Positions 1-8,347 of a stretch of DNA of 34,501 nucleotides are shown here, in pieces. The position numbers were made by a program, and so were the translations under genes. The DNA is from Pseudomonadota bacterium (GTDB taxonomy: Bacteria > Desulfobacterota > Syntrophobacteria > Syntrophobacterales > Syntrophobacteraceae), in contig JAEZHY010000140.1 of the NCBI GenBank assembly GCA_023416335.1, forward strand, positions 1 through 34,501, read 5' to 3'. The notes under the pieces are model-generated. The model was not told where the DNA came from and did not search any database. It saw only the letters and a program-made list of their open reading frames with translations. Numbering within the stretch: the first letter of the stretch is position 1; each line of letters opens with the position of its first letter.

Positions 1-515
1 CGTTGGCGGTTTTTATGTAACCCTCCTCAGGAACAACCTCAAAGTTCCTTCCTCGGTATACCCTCGCGAAGCGAGGTGAGGAAGCTTTCAGGGTAAAAGG
101 AAAATGATGGGTCTGCGCGATCCCCAGAGTGGCGCTTCGCTGACCCTGGGCTATTCCTGCTTAGCGCTTTCAGCGCAAAAAGTGAGTCGGTTCGCTTAAG
201 TTGACGCATATGAGGCGGACCTTGGGAACCAGTGGCGGATTTCCCTAAAGCGACATCATGGTGGCTGAAGGAAGTGATCCGCAGATGCCTGCGTGAATCT
301 GAAACCAGATCTCTCCGAGTTTGAGCGGCTGCGCTGATCTTCAGGCAAAGTGGCAACGGAATTGCATTGCGAAAACCTCAATTGAGAGGTGTGCCCGGGT
401 GGAGTTCCGAGTTTTCAGCAATGCAGCCCTTATGATAATTATACCGGTGAGTGGAATGAAAAATGAGAATGGCTGATCGCACTTTTAACGACAATCATTT
501 AAGGAGAAGAATCTG
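1..515. other. Non-coding region with repeat fragments
   Basis: No convincing gene is seen. The only long open frame here (39-356, - strand) has no recognisable protein features and runs through repeat-like DNA. The stretch holds a short CCTCGC/GCGAGG hairpin near 61-75, a partial copy of the dispersed GGCGGACCTTGGGAACCAG repeat at about 212-252, and a long imperfect inverted repeat at 363-425, listed separately. The last 15 bases carry the ribosome binding site of the YIP1-like gene. Confidence 0.6.
363..425. other. Long hairpin (14-bp stem with one bulge)
   Basis: GCATTGCGAAAAC at 364-376 pairs with GTTTTC-A-GCAATGC at 411-424, with one bulged A and one further flanking A:T pair. The 34-base interior contains the palindrome CTCAATTGAG. 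The structure lies about 90 bases before the YIP1-like gene. No T-tract follows, so it is not a classic terminator. It could be an RNA structural element or a remnant of a small mobile element. Confidence 0.5.
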
Positions 516-1208
516 ATGGAAGGCAAATTGGCGGCAATCGACCTGGAAGGGTATTCAAAGCAGTTTATCCAAATAGTTCAGAAGGTTATAAAGAACCCCG
601 CTGAATTCTACCGCGAGATGCCGAGGTCGGGCGGTTTTGTCGAACCTCTTGTCTTCGCGATCTGCATGGGAGTCGTAGCAGGGCTTGTCCGGGCCGTTTT
701 CGGCATTCTTGGACTCGAGTTTGCCGAGACCTTCTTTATGGCGATTGCTTCAATCGTTATAGTACCGATTTTTGTGGTGATATTCAGTTTTATTGGTGCG
801 GGCATTCTGTTTCTTATCTGGAAGGCCATGGGATCTCAGGAAGAATATGAGGTTTCCTTCAGGTGCATGGCCTATGCGGCAGCCATATCCCCCATTACTT
901 CCGTCCTACACATAATTCCGTACCTCGGACCGATTCTGGGGCTCGTCTGGATGGCCTACCTGCTCGTGAATGCTTCCGTCGAGGTGCACAAGATAGAGCT
1001 GAAAAAAGCCTGGATCGTTTTCGGTGCAATCTGCGCCGTTTTTGCCTTTATTTCCGTCAGTTCTCAACTTGCTGCGAGAAGCGTCCAGCACAACCTGGAA
1101 AACATGAATAAACAATTGGGGGATATAAATAAGATGAGCCCCGAAGAAGCGGGGCAGAAAATGGGCGAGTTTCTGAAAGGCCTGGAAAAAGGGGCCGGCA
1201 AGAAATAG
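516..1208 (+). CDS. YIP1 family integral membrane protein
   Basis: The 230-residue protein has a soluble N-terminus of about 35 residues and then four to five hydrophobic segments (roughly residues 40-66, 70-100, 115-150 and 165-185). The Pro/Gly-rich run IIPYLGPILGLVW is typical of bacterial Yip1-domain proteins. The C-terminal 40 residues are polar and Lys/Glu/Met-rich, probably a cytoplasmic tail. Yip1 proteins are polytopic proteins whose bacterial role is not established. AAGGAG at 501-506 lies nine bases before the ATG, so the start is well supported. The gene stands alone, with no same-strand neighbour within 400 bases. Family assignment is by hydrophobicity pattern and motif recall. 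Confidence 0.7.
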   Translation: MEGKLAAIDLEGYSKQFIQIVQKVIKNPAEFYREMPRSGGFVEPLVFAICMGVVAGLVRAVFGILGLEFAETFFMAIASIVIVPIFVVIFSFIGAGILFLIWKAMGSQEEYEVSFRCMAYAAAISPITSVLHIIPYLGPILGLVWMAYLLVNASVEVHKIELKKAWIVFGAICAVFAFISVSSQLAARSVQHNLENMNKQLGDINKMSPEEAGQKMGEFLKGLEKGAGKK

Positions 1209-1667
1209 ACTCCTGCTGGAAGAATGTTCTGCTCTGACGTTCGAAAATGATTACCACTTTGTAAGCGGGATTACGACTCTGTCGGAGTCCTGCTTACAGG
1301 GTGTACCAGCCTGCTGAAGCCAATTTGCACGCCTGTTATCTCTATCTCCGGCAATAGAGCCATAGTGATTTATTTCGCAAAAGATACCGATATTCATTTA
1401 CGAATATCATTTAAGTGCTACCGATTACGTGTCGATATATCAAGATAAAAAGTCCTTTTGAGGAAAAGTTCTGAAGCTGTGTTGTTGCACTCCGAAGTCC
1501 GCTGATGGGGTTATATCCAGGCGGCTCGGAAGTGCCCTGGGCTACAGCTTCGGAAAGTGAGGGGACCTGCTCACAATCGGATCAAAAAGGGGAAACATGA
1601 TATGCAATTATCAATAAGCATGGCATCCGAATGATCGGTGTCCACGCCTTCATCAAAGGAGCCCTTG
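1209..1667. other. Intergenic region with inverted repeats
   Basis: No gene is supported. Contents: an imperfect hairpin at 1261-1297 (GTAAGC/GCTTAC outer arms, GACTC/GAGTC inner arms) just after the YIP1-like gene; a 7-bp inverted repeat GATATTC/GAATATC at 1389-1408 in AT-rich DNA, which could be an operator; and the large predicted RNA structure at 1469-1555. The leader before the chemoreceptor is therefore long and structured. Confidence 0.5.
1469..1555 (+). ncRNA. Candidate structured leader RNA before chemoreceptor
   Basis: A 12-bp closing helix pairs TTCTGAAGCTGT (1469-1480) with ACAGCTTCGGAA (1544-1555), with one G:U pair. Inside it, GCACTCCGA (1487-1495) pairs with TCGGAAGTGC (1526-1535, one bulged A), CCGC (1499-1502) with GCGG (1521-1524), and TGG (1506-1508) with CCA (1517-1519). 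This leaves an 8-base loop and two short unpaired joints. The element ends about 110 bases before the chemoreceptor start. It does not match the consensus I remember for c-di-GMP or cobalamin riboswitches. It may be a cis-regulatory RNA, a small RNA, or just a folded repeat. Confidence 0.35.
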
Positions 1668-3545
1668 ATGCGTCTCAGTCTTCGAAACAAGTTTCTCGTC
1701 CCGACTCTCTGTGCGATAATCGTAGGAACCGCGGCTCTTACTTCCTTCTCCTACAGCAAATCCAGTGCTGCAATTCAGGGAGAAACCCAGGCACAACTCG
1801 TTCTGCTGCTGGAAGCCACTCGGCGCAACATCAATTCATCCGTCGCACATCTTAAGCTGTTGACAACGGAATGGAAGGACGAAGAAATTTTCAAGGCGGC
1901 GGCGCAGTCCGCCCCTGGCAGTGCGGCTGCCGGGGCGGCAGTGGCAAAGCTTGAAATACTTCAGAAATTATATCCTTACTATGAAAGGATAAATCTGACC
2001 AACCTCGCGGGGCTTGCGGTCGCTTCGAGCGACCCCAAGGCAAGCGGAAAACTCAATATTTCCGATCGCGAGTACTTTCAGGATGCCCTCAAGGGGAAGC
2101 TCACCGTTTCGGAGGTGGTAATCGGAAAGACAACGGGCATGCCTGTTGCCATGATAACGACCCCCGTTAAAGATGGAGATAAAATAATCGGCGCCCTTTC
2201 AGCCGTTCTTGATATGAGTTATTTCAGTAAAGCATGTATCGACCCCGTTAAAATCGGGAAACGTGGGTACGCCTATGTTTACGGCCCGGATGGATTAATT
2301 CTGTCTCACCCCGATTCCGCTCTCGTCTTCAAAAAGAAAATAAATGAATTCGACTTCGGGAGGCAATTTGTCTCTCTGAAACAGGGTGTGCTGGCTCACA
2401 TGGAAGGCGATGTCGGTAAGATAACTGCTTTCGGGCCGATCGAAGGACTGAATATAACTGTGTGTGTTACCGATTTCGTTGACGAACTGCTTGCGCCGAT
2501 TCGCGGCGTCAGGTGGATCAGCCTGCTGCTTTCGGCCGGCACGGTAATCTCTGTGGGCCTGATCATTTTTTTGGTTGGACGGTTTGTCACAAGGCCTATC
2601 GATAGGTCCGTGTCGGATCTTTCCAAAGCTTCCGACGAAGTGGCCGCGGCATCGAACCAGGTATCGAAAGCGAGCACAAATGTTTCCGAGGGGGCTTCGG
2701 AGCAGGCGGCCAGCATCGAAGAGACGACGTCCTCCCTGGAGGAAATGGCTTCCATGACCCGGCAAAACGCGGAGAACTCAAATCAGGCCAACCGGCTCAT
2801 GGCTGAGACCAGGGACACAATAGTCCAGGCGAGCCGGTCCATGGGGGAATTGATGAATTCCATGGCCGACATCTCCAGATCGAGCGAGGAGACGTCCAAG
2901 ATCATAAAAACGATTGACGAAATCGCGTTCCAGACCAACCTGCTTGCACTTAACGCGGCCGTGGAAGCAGCGAGGGCAGGGGAAGCCGGTGCGGGGTTCG
3001 CGGTTGTTGCCGAGGAAGTGAGGAATCTGGCAATGCGGGCGGCTGATGCGGCGAGGAACACGGCCGGCCTGCTCCAGGACACGGTGGCAAAAGTAAAACT
3101 CGGTTCCGGCGTAGTCGAAAAGACAGAACAGGAGTTTTCGAAAATCGCCTCCGGAGCCTCCAAGATGGCCGGATTGGTGGACGAGATCGCCGCTGCATCC
3201 AACGAGCAGGCCCAGGGAATTCAGCAGATCAGCGCGGCTGTGTCTCAAATGGACAAGGTCGTCCAGCAGAATGCCGCGAATGCCGAAGAATCCGCCTCTG
3301 CATCGGAACAGCTGCACGCCCAGGCGCAGCAGATGAAGGAACTGATTCGAGAACTGAACGGACTCATCGAGGGCGGTGAAACTGCGCGCGCGTCAAAAGC
3401 TTCGAACAAGACCCCCGGAAAGGCCGATCTCCCGGCAAAGGCAATTGCCCGAAAGCCGTCCGGCGAAGCGACAGAGAAAAAAGAGACCGCTCAAACCAAG
3501 AAGATTTCGGCAAAGTTGATTCCTTTTGATGGAGAAGATTTCTAA
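1668..3545 (+). CDS. Methyl-accepting chemotaxis protein with periplasmic Cache domain
   Basis: This 625-residue transmembrane chemoreceptor has TM1 at about residues 7-28, a periplasmic double-Cache-like ligand domain (about 30-275, with the [11 protein letters not shown] and [16 protein letters not shown] patterns typical of Cache_1), TM2 at about 281-306, a short HAMP-like linker and a long cytoplasmic helical hairpin. The signalling tip is canonical ([20 protein letters not shown] at about 417-436), so it should couple to CheA/CheW. The C-terminus is a Lys/Ala-rich linker ending [12 protein letters not shown] 1668 is preferred over an in-frame GTG at 1638, because AAAGGAG at 1655-1661 sits six bases before it and TM1 then begins properly. 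The ligand is not predictable, and no che genes are nearby. A strong terminator follows. Confidence 0.93.
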   Translation: MRLSLRNKFLVPTLCAIIVGTAALTSFSYSKSSAAIQGETQAQLVLLLEATRRNINSSVAHLKLLTTEWKDEEIFKAAAQSAPGSAAAGAAVAKLEILQKLYPYYERINLTNLAGLAVASSDPKASGKLNISDREYFQDALKGKLTVSEVVIGKTTGMPVAMITTPVKDGDKIIGALSAVLDMSYFSKACIDPVKIGKRGYAYVYGPDGLILSHPDSALVFKKKINEFDFGRQFVSLKQGVLAHMEGDVGKITAFGPIEGLNITVCVTDFVDELLAPIRGVRWISLLLSAGTVISVGLIIFLVGRFVTRPIDRSVSDLSKASDEVAAASNQVSKASTNVSEGASEQAASIEETTSSLEEMASMTRQNAENSNQANRLMAETRDTIVQASRSMGELMNSMADISRSSEETSKIIKTIDEIAFQTNLLALNAAVEAARAGEAGAGFAVVAEEVRNLAMRAADAARNTAGLLQDTVAKVKLGSGVVEKTEQEFSKIASGASKMAGLVDEIAAASNEQAQGIQQISAAVSQMDKVVQQNAANAEESASASEQLHAQAQQMKELIRELNGLIEGGETARASKASNKTPGKADLPAKAIARKPSGEATEKKETAQTKKISAKLIPFDGEDF

Positions 3546-3577
3546 CAGACAAGCATAAGGATCTTCTGGTTGGGATA

Positions 3578-3604
3578 AAGCCGGGTGTTACGCCCGGCTT
3601 TTTT
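3578..3604 (+). terminator. Rho-independent terminator after chemoreceptor gene
   Basis: A perfect stem AAGCCGGG / CCCGGCTT (3578-3585 and 3593-3600) with a 7-base loop is followed directly by TTTT. It lies 33 bases after the chemoreceptor stop codon and reads in the same direction. Confidence 0.93.
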
Positions 3605-3640
3605 ATACTAATTTACGTTCAAGATGATAGAGAAGCAAAG

Positions 3641-3736
3641 CCGTCATCCCGGCCCTTCTCTTCGATCAGGACAAGCTCACTCCGTGATCCAGATGCTTTT
3701 GAAAGACTGGATTCCGGCTTACTCCGGAATGACGCA
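3641..3736. repeat. Dispersed repeat with CGTCATCCCGG / CCGGAATGACG ends
   Basis: About 95 bases flanked by inverted ends: CCGTCATCCCGG at 3641 and CCGGAATGACG near 3725-3735. Internal pieces resemble the 'GTCATTCCGG...GGATTCCAG' type of intergenic repeat common in bacterial genomes. It is related to the CCCGTCATCCCGG modules at 4480 and 4770 in this window. The rest of 3605-3913 holds no supported gene. Confidence 0.6.
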
Positions 3737-3931
3737 GGTGTGTGTTGATCGGCACAAACTTGAACGCAATTCCGTATTACATGTGAAACAACGGGTTCCC
3801 GGGCGCGAATTTGCTTTCAGGGTTCTAACACGTCAGCGTCTTGACGCAGCCGACTCAGGTTCTTAAATGTCCTGCAAACTTCTCCGGGCTGTATATTCTC
3901 AAAAGACACATATAAGGGAGGCAATTTGTCT

Positions 3932-4441
3932 ATGGAAAGAAAAGTAGCTATGCACGGAAATCCGCTTGTACTCGAAGGCCCCGAATTGAAGGTCGGAGAT
4001 AAAGCCCCGGAGTTCAAAGTGGTCGATAACAATCTCTCACCCGTCGGGCTGTCCGATTTCAAGGGCAAGGTGGTTGTCCTCTCTTCAGTTCCCTCACTAG
4101 ATACCCCCGTCTGTGATGTGGAGACACGCAGGTTCAATGTAGAAGCCGGAAAACTCGGCCCCGATGTCGCCGTGCTTACCATCAGCATGGATTTGCCGTT
4201 CGCGCAGAAAAGGTGGTGCGGTGCGGCGGGAGTCTCGCACGTCACCACACTTTCAGACCATAGGGATGCAAATTTCGGTTTTTCCTACGGCGTGTTGATC
4301 AAAGATCTGCGCCTGCTTGCAAGAGCGGTGTTTGTGGTCGACCAGGATAACACCATCAGATATATCGACCTTGTTAGCGACATTACGAATGAACCCGACT
4401 ATGAATCCTGCCTGAAAGCGGTCGGAAATTGTCTTAAGTAA
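3932..4441 (+). CDS. tpx: Thiol peroxidase (Tpx-type atypical 2-Cys peroxiredoxin)
   Basis: The protein reduces hydrogen peroxide and alkyl hydroperoxides using thioredoxin, in the cytoplasm. At 169 residues it has the usual family length. The peroxidatic cysteine is C61 in SLDTPVCDVETRRFN, with the Thr two residues before the Pro-Val-Cys as expected. The resolving cysteine is C96 in KRWCGAAGV, matching the C61/C95 arrangement of the E. coli enzyme. The N-terminal GNPLVLEGPELKVGDKAPEF segment is typical. AAGGGAGG at 3914-3921 lies ten bases before ATG 3932. A TTG at 3926 is in frame and would add two residues, but it is only four bases from the binding site. The gene stands alone between repeat-rich intergenic regions, as expected for an oxidative-defence gene in an anaerobe. 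Confidence 0.95.
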   Translation: MERKVAMHGNPLVLEGPELKVGDKAPEFKVVDNNLSPVGLSDFKGKVVVLSSVPSLDTPVCDVETRRFNVEAGKLGPDVAVLTISMDLPFAQKRWCGAAGVSHVTTLSDHRDANFGFSYGVLIKDLRLLARAVFVVDQDNTIRYIDLVSDITNEPDYESCLKAVGNCLK

Positions 4442-4479
4442 ATGACCGGTTGCTGCTCATATGTTGACGGAGTCCTGGA

Positions 4480-4540
4480 CCCGTCATCCCGGCAGTGTTT
4501 TCGAGCCGGGATCCAGAGTATTTAAGGCCTTGAATTCACG
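4480..4540 (+). repeat. Dispersed repeat, CCCGTCATCCCGG module
   Basis: The stem CCCGGC / GCCGGG (4488-4493, 4505-4510) is followed by ATCCAGAGTATTTAAGG and GAATTC. The same module, near identical over about 60 bases, occurs in reverse at 18352-18411, and a variant is at about 4770-4829. It lies 40 bases after the tpx stop and could also act as an mRNA 3'-end hairpin. Confidence 0.7.
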
Positions 4541-4699
4541 TTAATCCGCCCTCAAAGCCTCTCCGTTTAGTTGAGGTACCGATTTCCTGACCGTGCCGGC
4601 CGTATCCCGACGCGGTCAGGAAACTGCGCCTTAACCGCCCGGACGATGAGCCTTGTGAAGGCATTTGTGCCTGATGCCGTCGGGCCTGCAGGGATGGGG

Positions 4700-4829
4700 G
4701 TTCCCTGGCCGCAGGGCTGTCGCCCAAATGAAGGCAGACCTGATTCCCGGGCATTTTATGACGGAGCCCCCCAATCCCGTCATCCCGTGTTTGAGTGCTT
4801 TTGAGGCGGGAGCCAGAGTTGTTAAGCGT
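4700..4829 (+). repeat. Composite dispersed repeat (copy 2)
   Basis: In order it reads: a short TTCCC-containing piece; GCCCAAATGAAGGCAGAC (from 4722); ATTTTATGACGGAGCCCCCC; then CCCGTCATCCCG; and a GAGGCGGGAGCCAGAG end. The same order is found reversed at 18352-18495. Open frames crossing this stretch (for example 4665-5015) are repeat-derived and are not called as genes. Confidence 0.7.
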
Positions 4830-4956
4830 TCAGCCCCCGAATCAGTGCAATCCCTTCCATACCATTATTCCCTCAATATCGTTTTCCAGTCCGGGTCTGC
4901 GCTCATTTTTCTGCTAGACATTCTTATTTTTGAAATATTTCTCCTCCATGTAAACT

Positions 4957-4973
4957 ATTCAGTCGGACTGAAT
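4957..4973. promoter_or_regulatory. Perfect 17-bp palindrome, likely repressor operator
   Basis: ATTCAGTC-G-GACTGAAT is a perfect palindrome around G4965. It lies in AT-rich DNA just before TTATAT (4977-4982, possible -10 element) and about 45 bases before an SD-equipped short frame at 5019. Its size and symmetry resemble TetR-family operators. No such regulator is encoded in the window. Confidence 0.45.
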
Positions 4974-5018
4974 GTCTTATATTGCAGAAGGTATGCGTTC
5001 TTGACGGAGGATTAACGT

Positions 5019-5162
5019 ATGCTCAGAGCGGGCATATGGTATTCTTCGATATTACGGGTTTGGGCGATGGCTATAGACGGTCTAAACGGTTTCGATCTGG
5101 AACTGCGTTTTGGGCCTGTAAGCATTGCCTGCCGAAGGAGCGGGTTTTCGGACAACCTTTGA
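5019..5162 (+). CDS. Possible 47-residue protein, unknown
   Basis: An ATG at 5019 is preceded by CGGAGG at 5005-5010, an excellent ribosome binding site with eight bases of spacing, and by a palindromic operator-like site at 4957-4973. The product would be a 47-residue peptide starting MLRAGIWYSSILRVW and ending in an Arg/Ser-rich tail. It has no recognised domain. An alternative frame (4982-5188) has no comparable start signal. It may be a genuine small protein, or the surviving start of a gene that has decayed. The remaining stretch from 4830 to 5343 holds nothing else recognisable. Confidence 0.25.
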   Translation: MLRAGIWYSSILRVWAMAIDGLNGFDLELRFGPVSIACRRSGFSDNL

Positions 5163-5343
5163 ACCAGAGGTATTTTCCCTACTCATAATCCTTAATTGTT
5201 CAAGTATTTCCGAATAATGTTCGATATGGATTTTGGATACCTGTAAACGGATAATCCGAATGCGGACATTGTATAATGTATTCCTGGCCCTGTCCCGTTT
5301 TCAAGCCTTGCGTTGCACCTGTGAAGATGGTCGGATTTTTTCA

Positions 5344-6600
5344 ATGTTTGACGAGGACAAGACAAAAGAAGAGCTGAAAGCCGAACTGAAGGAGTTGCGG
5401 CGGCAGCTCTCCGAAGCCCGGTTGAAGCAAAAACAGTTGGAAGAGGCTCTGCGCCTGAGCGAGGACCGGTTCAGGGCCTTTATGGACAACAGTCCGAGTA
5501 CCGCATGGATGAAAGATGAGCATGGGCGCTATGTATACCTCAGTGCATCCGGAGAAAGGAGTTTTGGCATAGCCCCCGGAGACTGCATTGGGAAGACGGA
5601 TTTCGAGCTGTTTACTCCCGAAAAGGCGCGGCGGTTCAGGGACAACGATCTGACTGTTTTGAAGAGCTGCAGAGTGCTCGAGATCGTAGAGGAGTCCATA
5701 GAGCCCGACGGCTCGCCATGCACCTGGTGGAAATTCAAATTCCCGTTCAAGGACGCCGCCGGAAAGAGGTATGTGGGCGGGATCGGCCTGGACATCTCCG
5801 AACGCCGTAGGATGGAAGAGGATCTTCGAAAAACGAGCGGCGAGCTTGAGGTCCGGGTCCGAAATCGTACGGAAGAGCTGGAGAAGGCCAACAAGGAATT
5901 ACGGCAGATCCCGTCTCGACTTATAGCAGCCCAGGAAGAGGAGAGAAGAAGGATAGGCAGCGAGCTTCACGACAGTCTGGCCCAGACATTGGCTGCACTG
6001 AAATATTGGGTCGAAATGATAATTCTGCTGAAAAACTCGGGGAACCGAGAGGACGCACTCGACCGGCTCGAACAGTTCATTCCTATAATCCAACGTTCAA
6101 TAGAGGAGACCCGGGCAATCTACATGGGGCTGAAACCAACGGTGCTGGAGGAGTTTGGAATCGTGGCGACGCTCCGATGGTGCTGCAGGGAATTCCAGGA
6201 CCTGTATCCCGCTCCCCATGTCGAACTGGAAACTGTTGTCGATGAAGAGGATATTCCCGCCCCTCTGAAAACAGTAATTTTCAGAATTGCGCAGGAGGGC
6301 TTGAGCAATATCGCCCGGCACAGTAAGGCGGAATGGGTGGATATCAGGCTTGTCCGGAAGGATCACGATATCGAACTGACAATAGCCGATGACGGGATCG
6401 GTTTCGATCCGGCCGCAGTGCTGCACCATGCCTTCGCCAGGAGTATCGGCCTTACGGGCATGCGTGAGCGGACCGAACTGATGGGGGGGACCTTTTCAAT
6501 CGAGTCCGGGCCGGGGGAGGGGACGACGCTCAAGGCCGGTTGGCCGCTTAAATACGATGAGAATGAAACTTCGGCCCTCCCTTATGCCGGGGGGCCTTGA
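5344..6600 (+). CDS. Cytoplasmic PAS-domain sensor histidine kinase (HisKA_3/NarL-partner type)
   Basis: The 418-residue kinase has an N-terminal coiled coil (about residues 5-40), one PAS domain (about 42-160, with FMDNSPSTAWMKDE and YVGGIGLDISERR), a second coiled coil, a HisKA_3 dimerisation domain with phospho-acceptor His209 in GSELHDSLAQT, and a HATPase domain with DDGIGFD and GLTGMRERTELMGG. No transmembrane segment is present, so it senses a cytoplasmic cue. HisKA_3 kinases normally partner NarL/LuxR-type regulators, and none is nearby, so it is an orphan. The start is uncertain: upstream in-frame starts exist at 5260 (ATG) and 5233 (TTG), and none has a strong binding site. It is clearly paralogous to the kinase at 12327-14384 over the PAS-kinase half. 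Confidence 0.9.
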   Translation: MFDEDKTKEELKAELKELRRQLSEARLKQKQLEEALRLSEDRFRAFMDNSPSTAWMKDEHGRYVYLSASGERSFGIAPGDCIGKTDFELFTPEKARRFRDNDLTVLKSCRVLEIVEESIEPDGSPCTWWKFKFPFKDAAGKRYVGGIGLDISERRRMEEDLRKTSGELEVRVRNRTEELEKANKELRQIPSRLIAAQEEERRRIGSELHDSLAQTLAALKYWVEMIILLKNSGNREDALDRLEQFIPIIQRSIEETRAIYMGLKPTVLEEFGIVATLRWCCREFQDLYPAPHVELETVVDEEDIPAPLKTVIFRIAQEGLSNIARHSKAEWVDIRLVRKDHDIELTIADDGIGFDPAAVLHHAFARSIGLTGMRERTELMGGTFSIESGPGEGTTLKAGWPLKYDENETSALPYAGGP

Positions 6601-6610
6601 GCAGGAGTGT

Positions 6611-7411
6611 TTAATAATCGATACATCCGGTTTTATTTGTCCGCCAGTCCCTCCTGAGCGCTTCATGTAATTCTTTCACCCACTCCTTGTTCCGTGCTGC
6701 TCCGAAGCCCACGTGGCCGCGCCCGCTCTGGAACGTCTCATACCTGAACTTGAGTTTTGTTCCGACCGAGTCGGCCCATTTGGCCGGAGTGACTTCGGGT
6801 GGGAGCAGTGCTATATCGATTTCGCCGTCCCGGCTTACCCAGAGAATATGCCTCCCTTCGACATCGTCGCACGATGCCAGCAACCGGCAAAGATCGTCAT
6901 CGCTGAAGTCGTTGGTGATATTGAGCGCCGGTTTCGGTGCCGGTGCTTTCAGGGTATCGGCCCGGCCTTTGTATGAGATGACCTTGAAGATTTGTTCCTG
7001 GGAATAAAAACCGGGAGACCAGTGTTGATGGATAATGCCTGCATCAAGAGCTTTCTCGAAATGCCCCCGAGCCTCTTCATAACCGGGAATGTGCAGCCGC
7101 TTCGCCATTTCCAGCAACTGCTCTTTCGAGATTTTCTCTTCGGAAATAAGCGAGAACATAAACATCAGGCCGTCCGTTCCCAGGAAATACTGCAGGGGCA
7201 GACTTGAGACTTTCCCCTGTTCCGCGGCCTTTTCGCCGAATTGGCATCCTTCCTCAAGAGGGCTCACGGATTTGCTGTGCACGATCCGAAAATCTTTCGC
7301 CCGTTCCCGTCCCGAACCGTCCCTGTAGGTTATCCACTCGACCCACCCGTCTTTGATTCTCTGGACCGGTTGGCCACAAGCATCACAAGACCACTTTTTG
7401 TCGGCTGGCAT
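6611..7411 (-). CDS. Hypothetical protein with N-terminal CxxC zinc-knuckle
   Basis: I do not recognise the family of this 266-residue protein. The N-terminus has CDACGQPV (C9, C12) followed by DGWVEWITYRDG, and a further cysteine in EEGCQFG near residue 57, which could complete a small zinc site. The middle (about 75-155) is helical and includes SKEQLLEMAKRLHIPGYEEA. The C-terminal part (about 165-266) has alternating strands and helices, with a conserved-looking GRHILWVSRDGEIDIALLP segment. No signal peptide or membrane segment is seen. AAGGGG lies eight bases before the ATG. The gene is tail to tail with the kinase ending at 6600, only ten bases away, and has no operon partner. Confidence 0.75.
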   Translation of the reverse strand: MPADKKWSCDACGQPVQRIKDGWVEWITYRDGSGRERAKDFRIVHSKSVSPLEEGCQFGEKAAEQGKVSSLPLQYFLGTDGLMFMFSLISEEKISKEQLLEMAKRLHIPGYEEARGHFEKALDAGIIHQHWSPGFYSQEQIFKVISYKGRADTLKAPAPKPALNITNDFSDDDLCRLLASCDDVEGRHILWVSRDGEIDIALLPPEVTPAKWADSVGTKLKFRYETFQSGRGHVGFGAARNKEWVKELHEALRRDWRTNKTGCIDY

Positions 7412-7845
7412 ATGGTACCCCTTCTAACCGAGATTTACCTCACCCGCTGGGCGTGCTGAGTTTGGTTCACAATGAATGGCTCTGTAAACGATTCGACGCT
7501 TTGAAGGCCTTTCCGGGGCGGGCAATCCGAGTGAATGCATTTTCAGGCTGCGAAGGCGGCTCGGAGGGAGTGCTGCATTCGGTCTCCCCCGAAAACGGCA
7601 CAAGTTGCTTAAACCTCTTGTACCATTATTCTCAAACAAGTGCAACGTCAAATTTTTCTCTTCCGCCGGCAAGTCCGAAAAACGTCCGTTTTCCGCGGCA
7701 CGGTCCTGTACAGGTCCTCCCGGCGGCCGGGGTATTTCGAAATATGAGTTGACAGGAGGGGAGCAAACAGTGAAGAGTATAAAAAAGCTTCCATCAAGTC
7801 TTGGCTCTTCATCATTAACCCCCCTGCCTGAATGAGGAGTGAAGT
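7412..7845. other. Intergenic region, nothing recognised
   Basis: The starts of the - strand hypothetical gene and the + strand Cache gene diverge across this stretch. Both promoters should lie here, but no clear -35/-10 pair stands out. Open frames crossing it (7424-7672 -, 7453-7752 +) lack binding sites and recognisable protein features. Confidence 0.5.
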
Positions 7846-8268
7846 ATGACTGCCGGACACGAAAAAAAAGCTGTTGACTGGGTCGAAAGAGCGAAGTCGT
7901 TTTACAGGGCTACGGGCAAAGAGATCGCCATAGCCGAGTTTACCAATCCCCACGGACAATTTGTCCAGAACCAGCAGTATATTTTTGTTCTGGACCTGGA
8001 CGGGATTATGCTCGCCCACGGCATAAACCATTGGTTCGTCGGGAAAAATTTCTTGTCCGTCAAAGACTCGAGCGGCAAAGAGTTCATCCGCGAGATAGTC
8101 GATGCGGCCAAGAAAGAGGGAGCCGGATGGACGCATTACAAGTGGTACGATCCGGTAACCAAGAAGGAATTACCCAAAAGCCTCTACTTCGAAAAAATCG
8201 ACGACGTCGTTGTCTGCTGCGGAACATACCGGGAAGTGCTGGATCCTTCCGAGATCGATCTCCTGTGA
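7846..8268 (+). CDS. Free-standing single Cache domain protein
   Basis: The 140-residue protein consists almost entirely of one Cache-type domain (sCache_2-like). An N-terminal helix (KKAVDWVERAKSFYRATG) leads into a strand-rich core with YIFVLDLDGIMLAHGIN, WFVGKNFLSVKDSSGKEF, GWTHYKWYDPVTKKELPKS and the closing VVVCCGTYRE. Cache domains usually sit outside the membrane in chemoreceptors and kinases. Here there is no signal peptide or membrane segment, so the protein is predicted to be cytoplasmic, where such proteins may bind small molecules. Two adjacent cysteines near the C-terminus are notable. GAGGAG nine bases before the ATG supports the start. It has no same-strand neighbour and may act in trans with a sensor. 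Confidence 0.85.
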   Translation: MTAGHEKKAVDWVERAKSFYRATGKEIAIAEFTNPHGQFVQNQQYIFVLDLDGIMLAHGINHWFVGKNFLSVKDSSGKEFIREIVDAAKKEGAGWTHYKWYDPVTKKELPKSLYFEKIDDVVVCCGTYREVLDPSEIDLL

Positions 8269-8347
8269 TTCCGAGTGGTTGAGCCTGACGGTTCCCAAGC
8301 TCGGTCTCATCAGCGTCAACTCACCGGGAATTCTTCCCAAAAGAGTT

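Noticed and set aside
39..356. 105-codon frame on the - strand at the left edge
   Set aside because: It runs through repeat-like DNA, has no binding site, and gives an Arg/Ser-rich sequence with no protein-like pattern.
1469..1555. Interpretation of the leader RNA as a c-di-GMP (GEMM) or cobalamin riboswitch
   Set aside because: The conserved core sequences of those classes are not present; only a strong fold is seen.
2778..3317. 179-codon - strand frame in the chemoreceptor gene
   Set aside because: It is a shadow of the repetitive heptad codons of the signalling hairpin.
4480..4829. CRISPR-like repeats
   Set aside because: There are few copies, in variable spacing and both orientations, with no regular spacers or cas genes. 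They are dispersed intergenic repeats.
4665..5015. 116-codon + strand frame with hydrophobic C-terminal half
   Set aside because: Its first half is translated from the composite repeat and its second half from AT-rich promoter DNA. There is no start signal.
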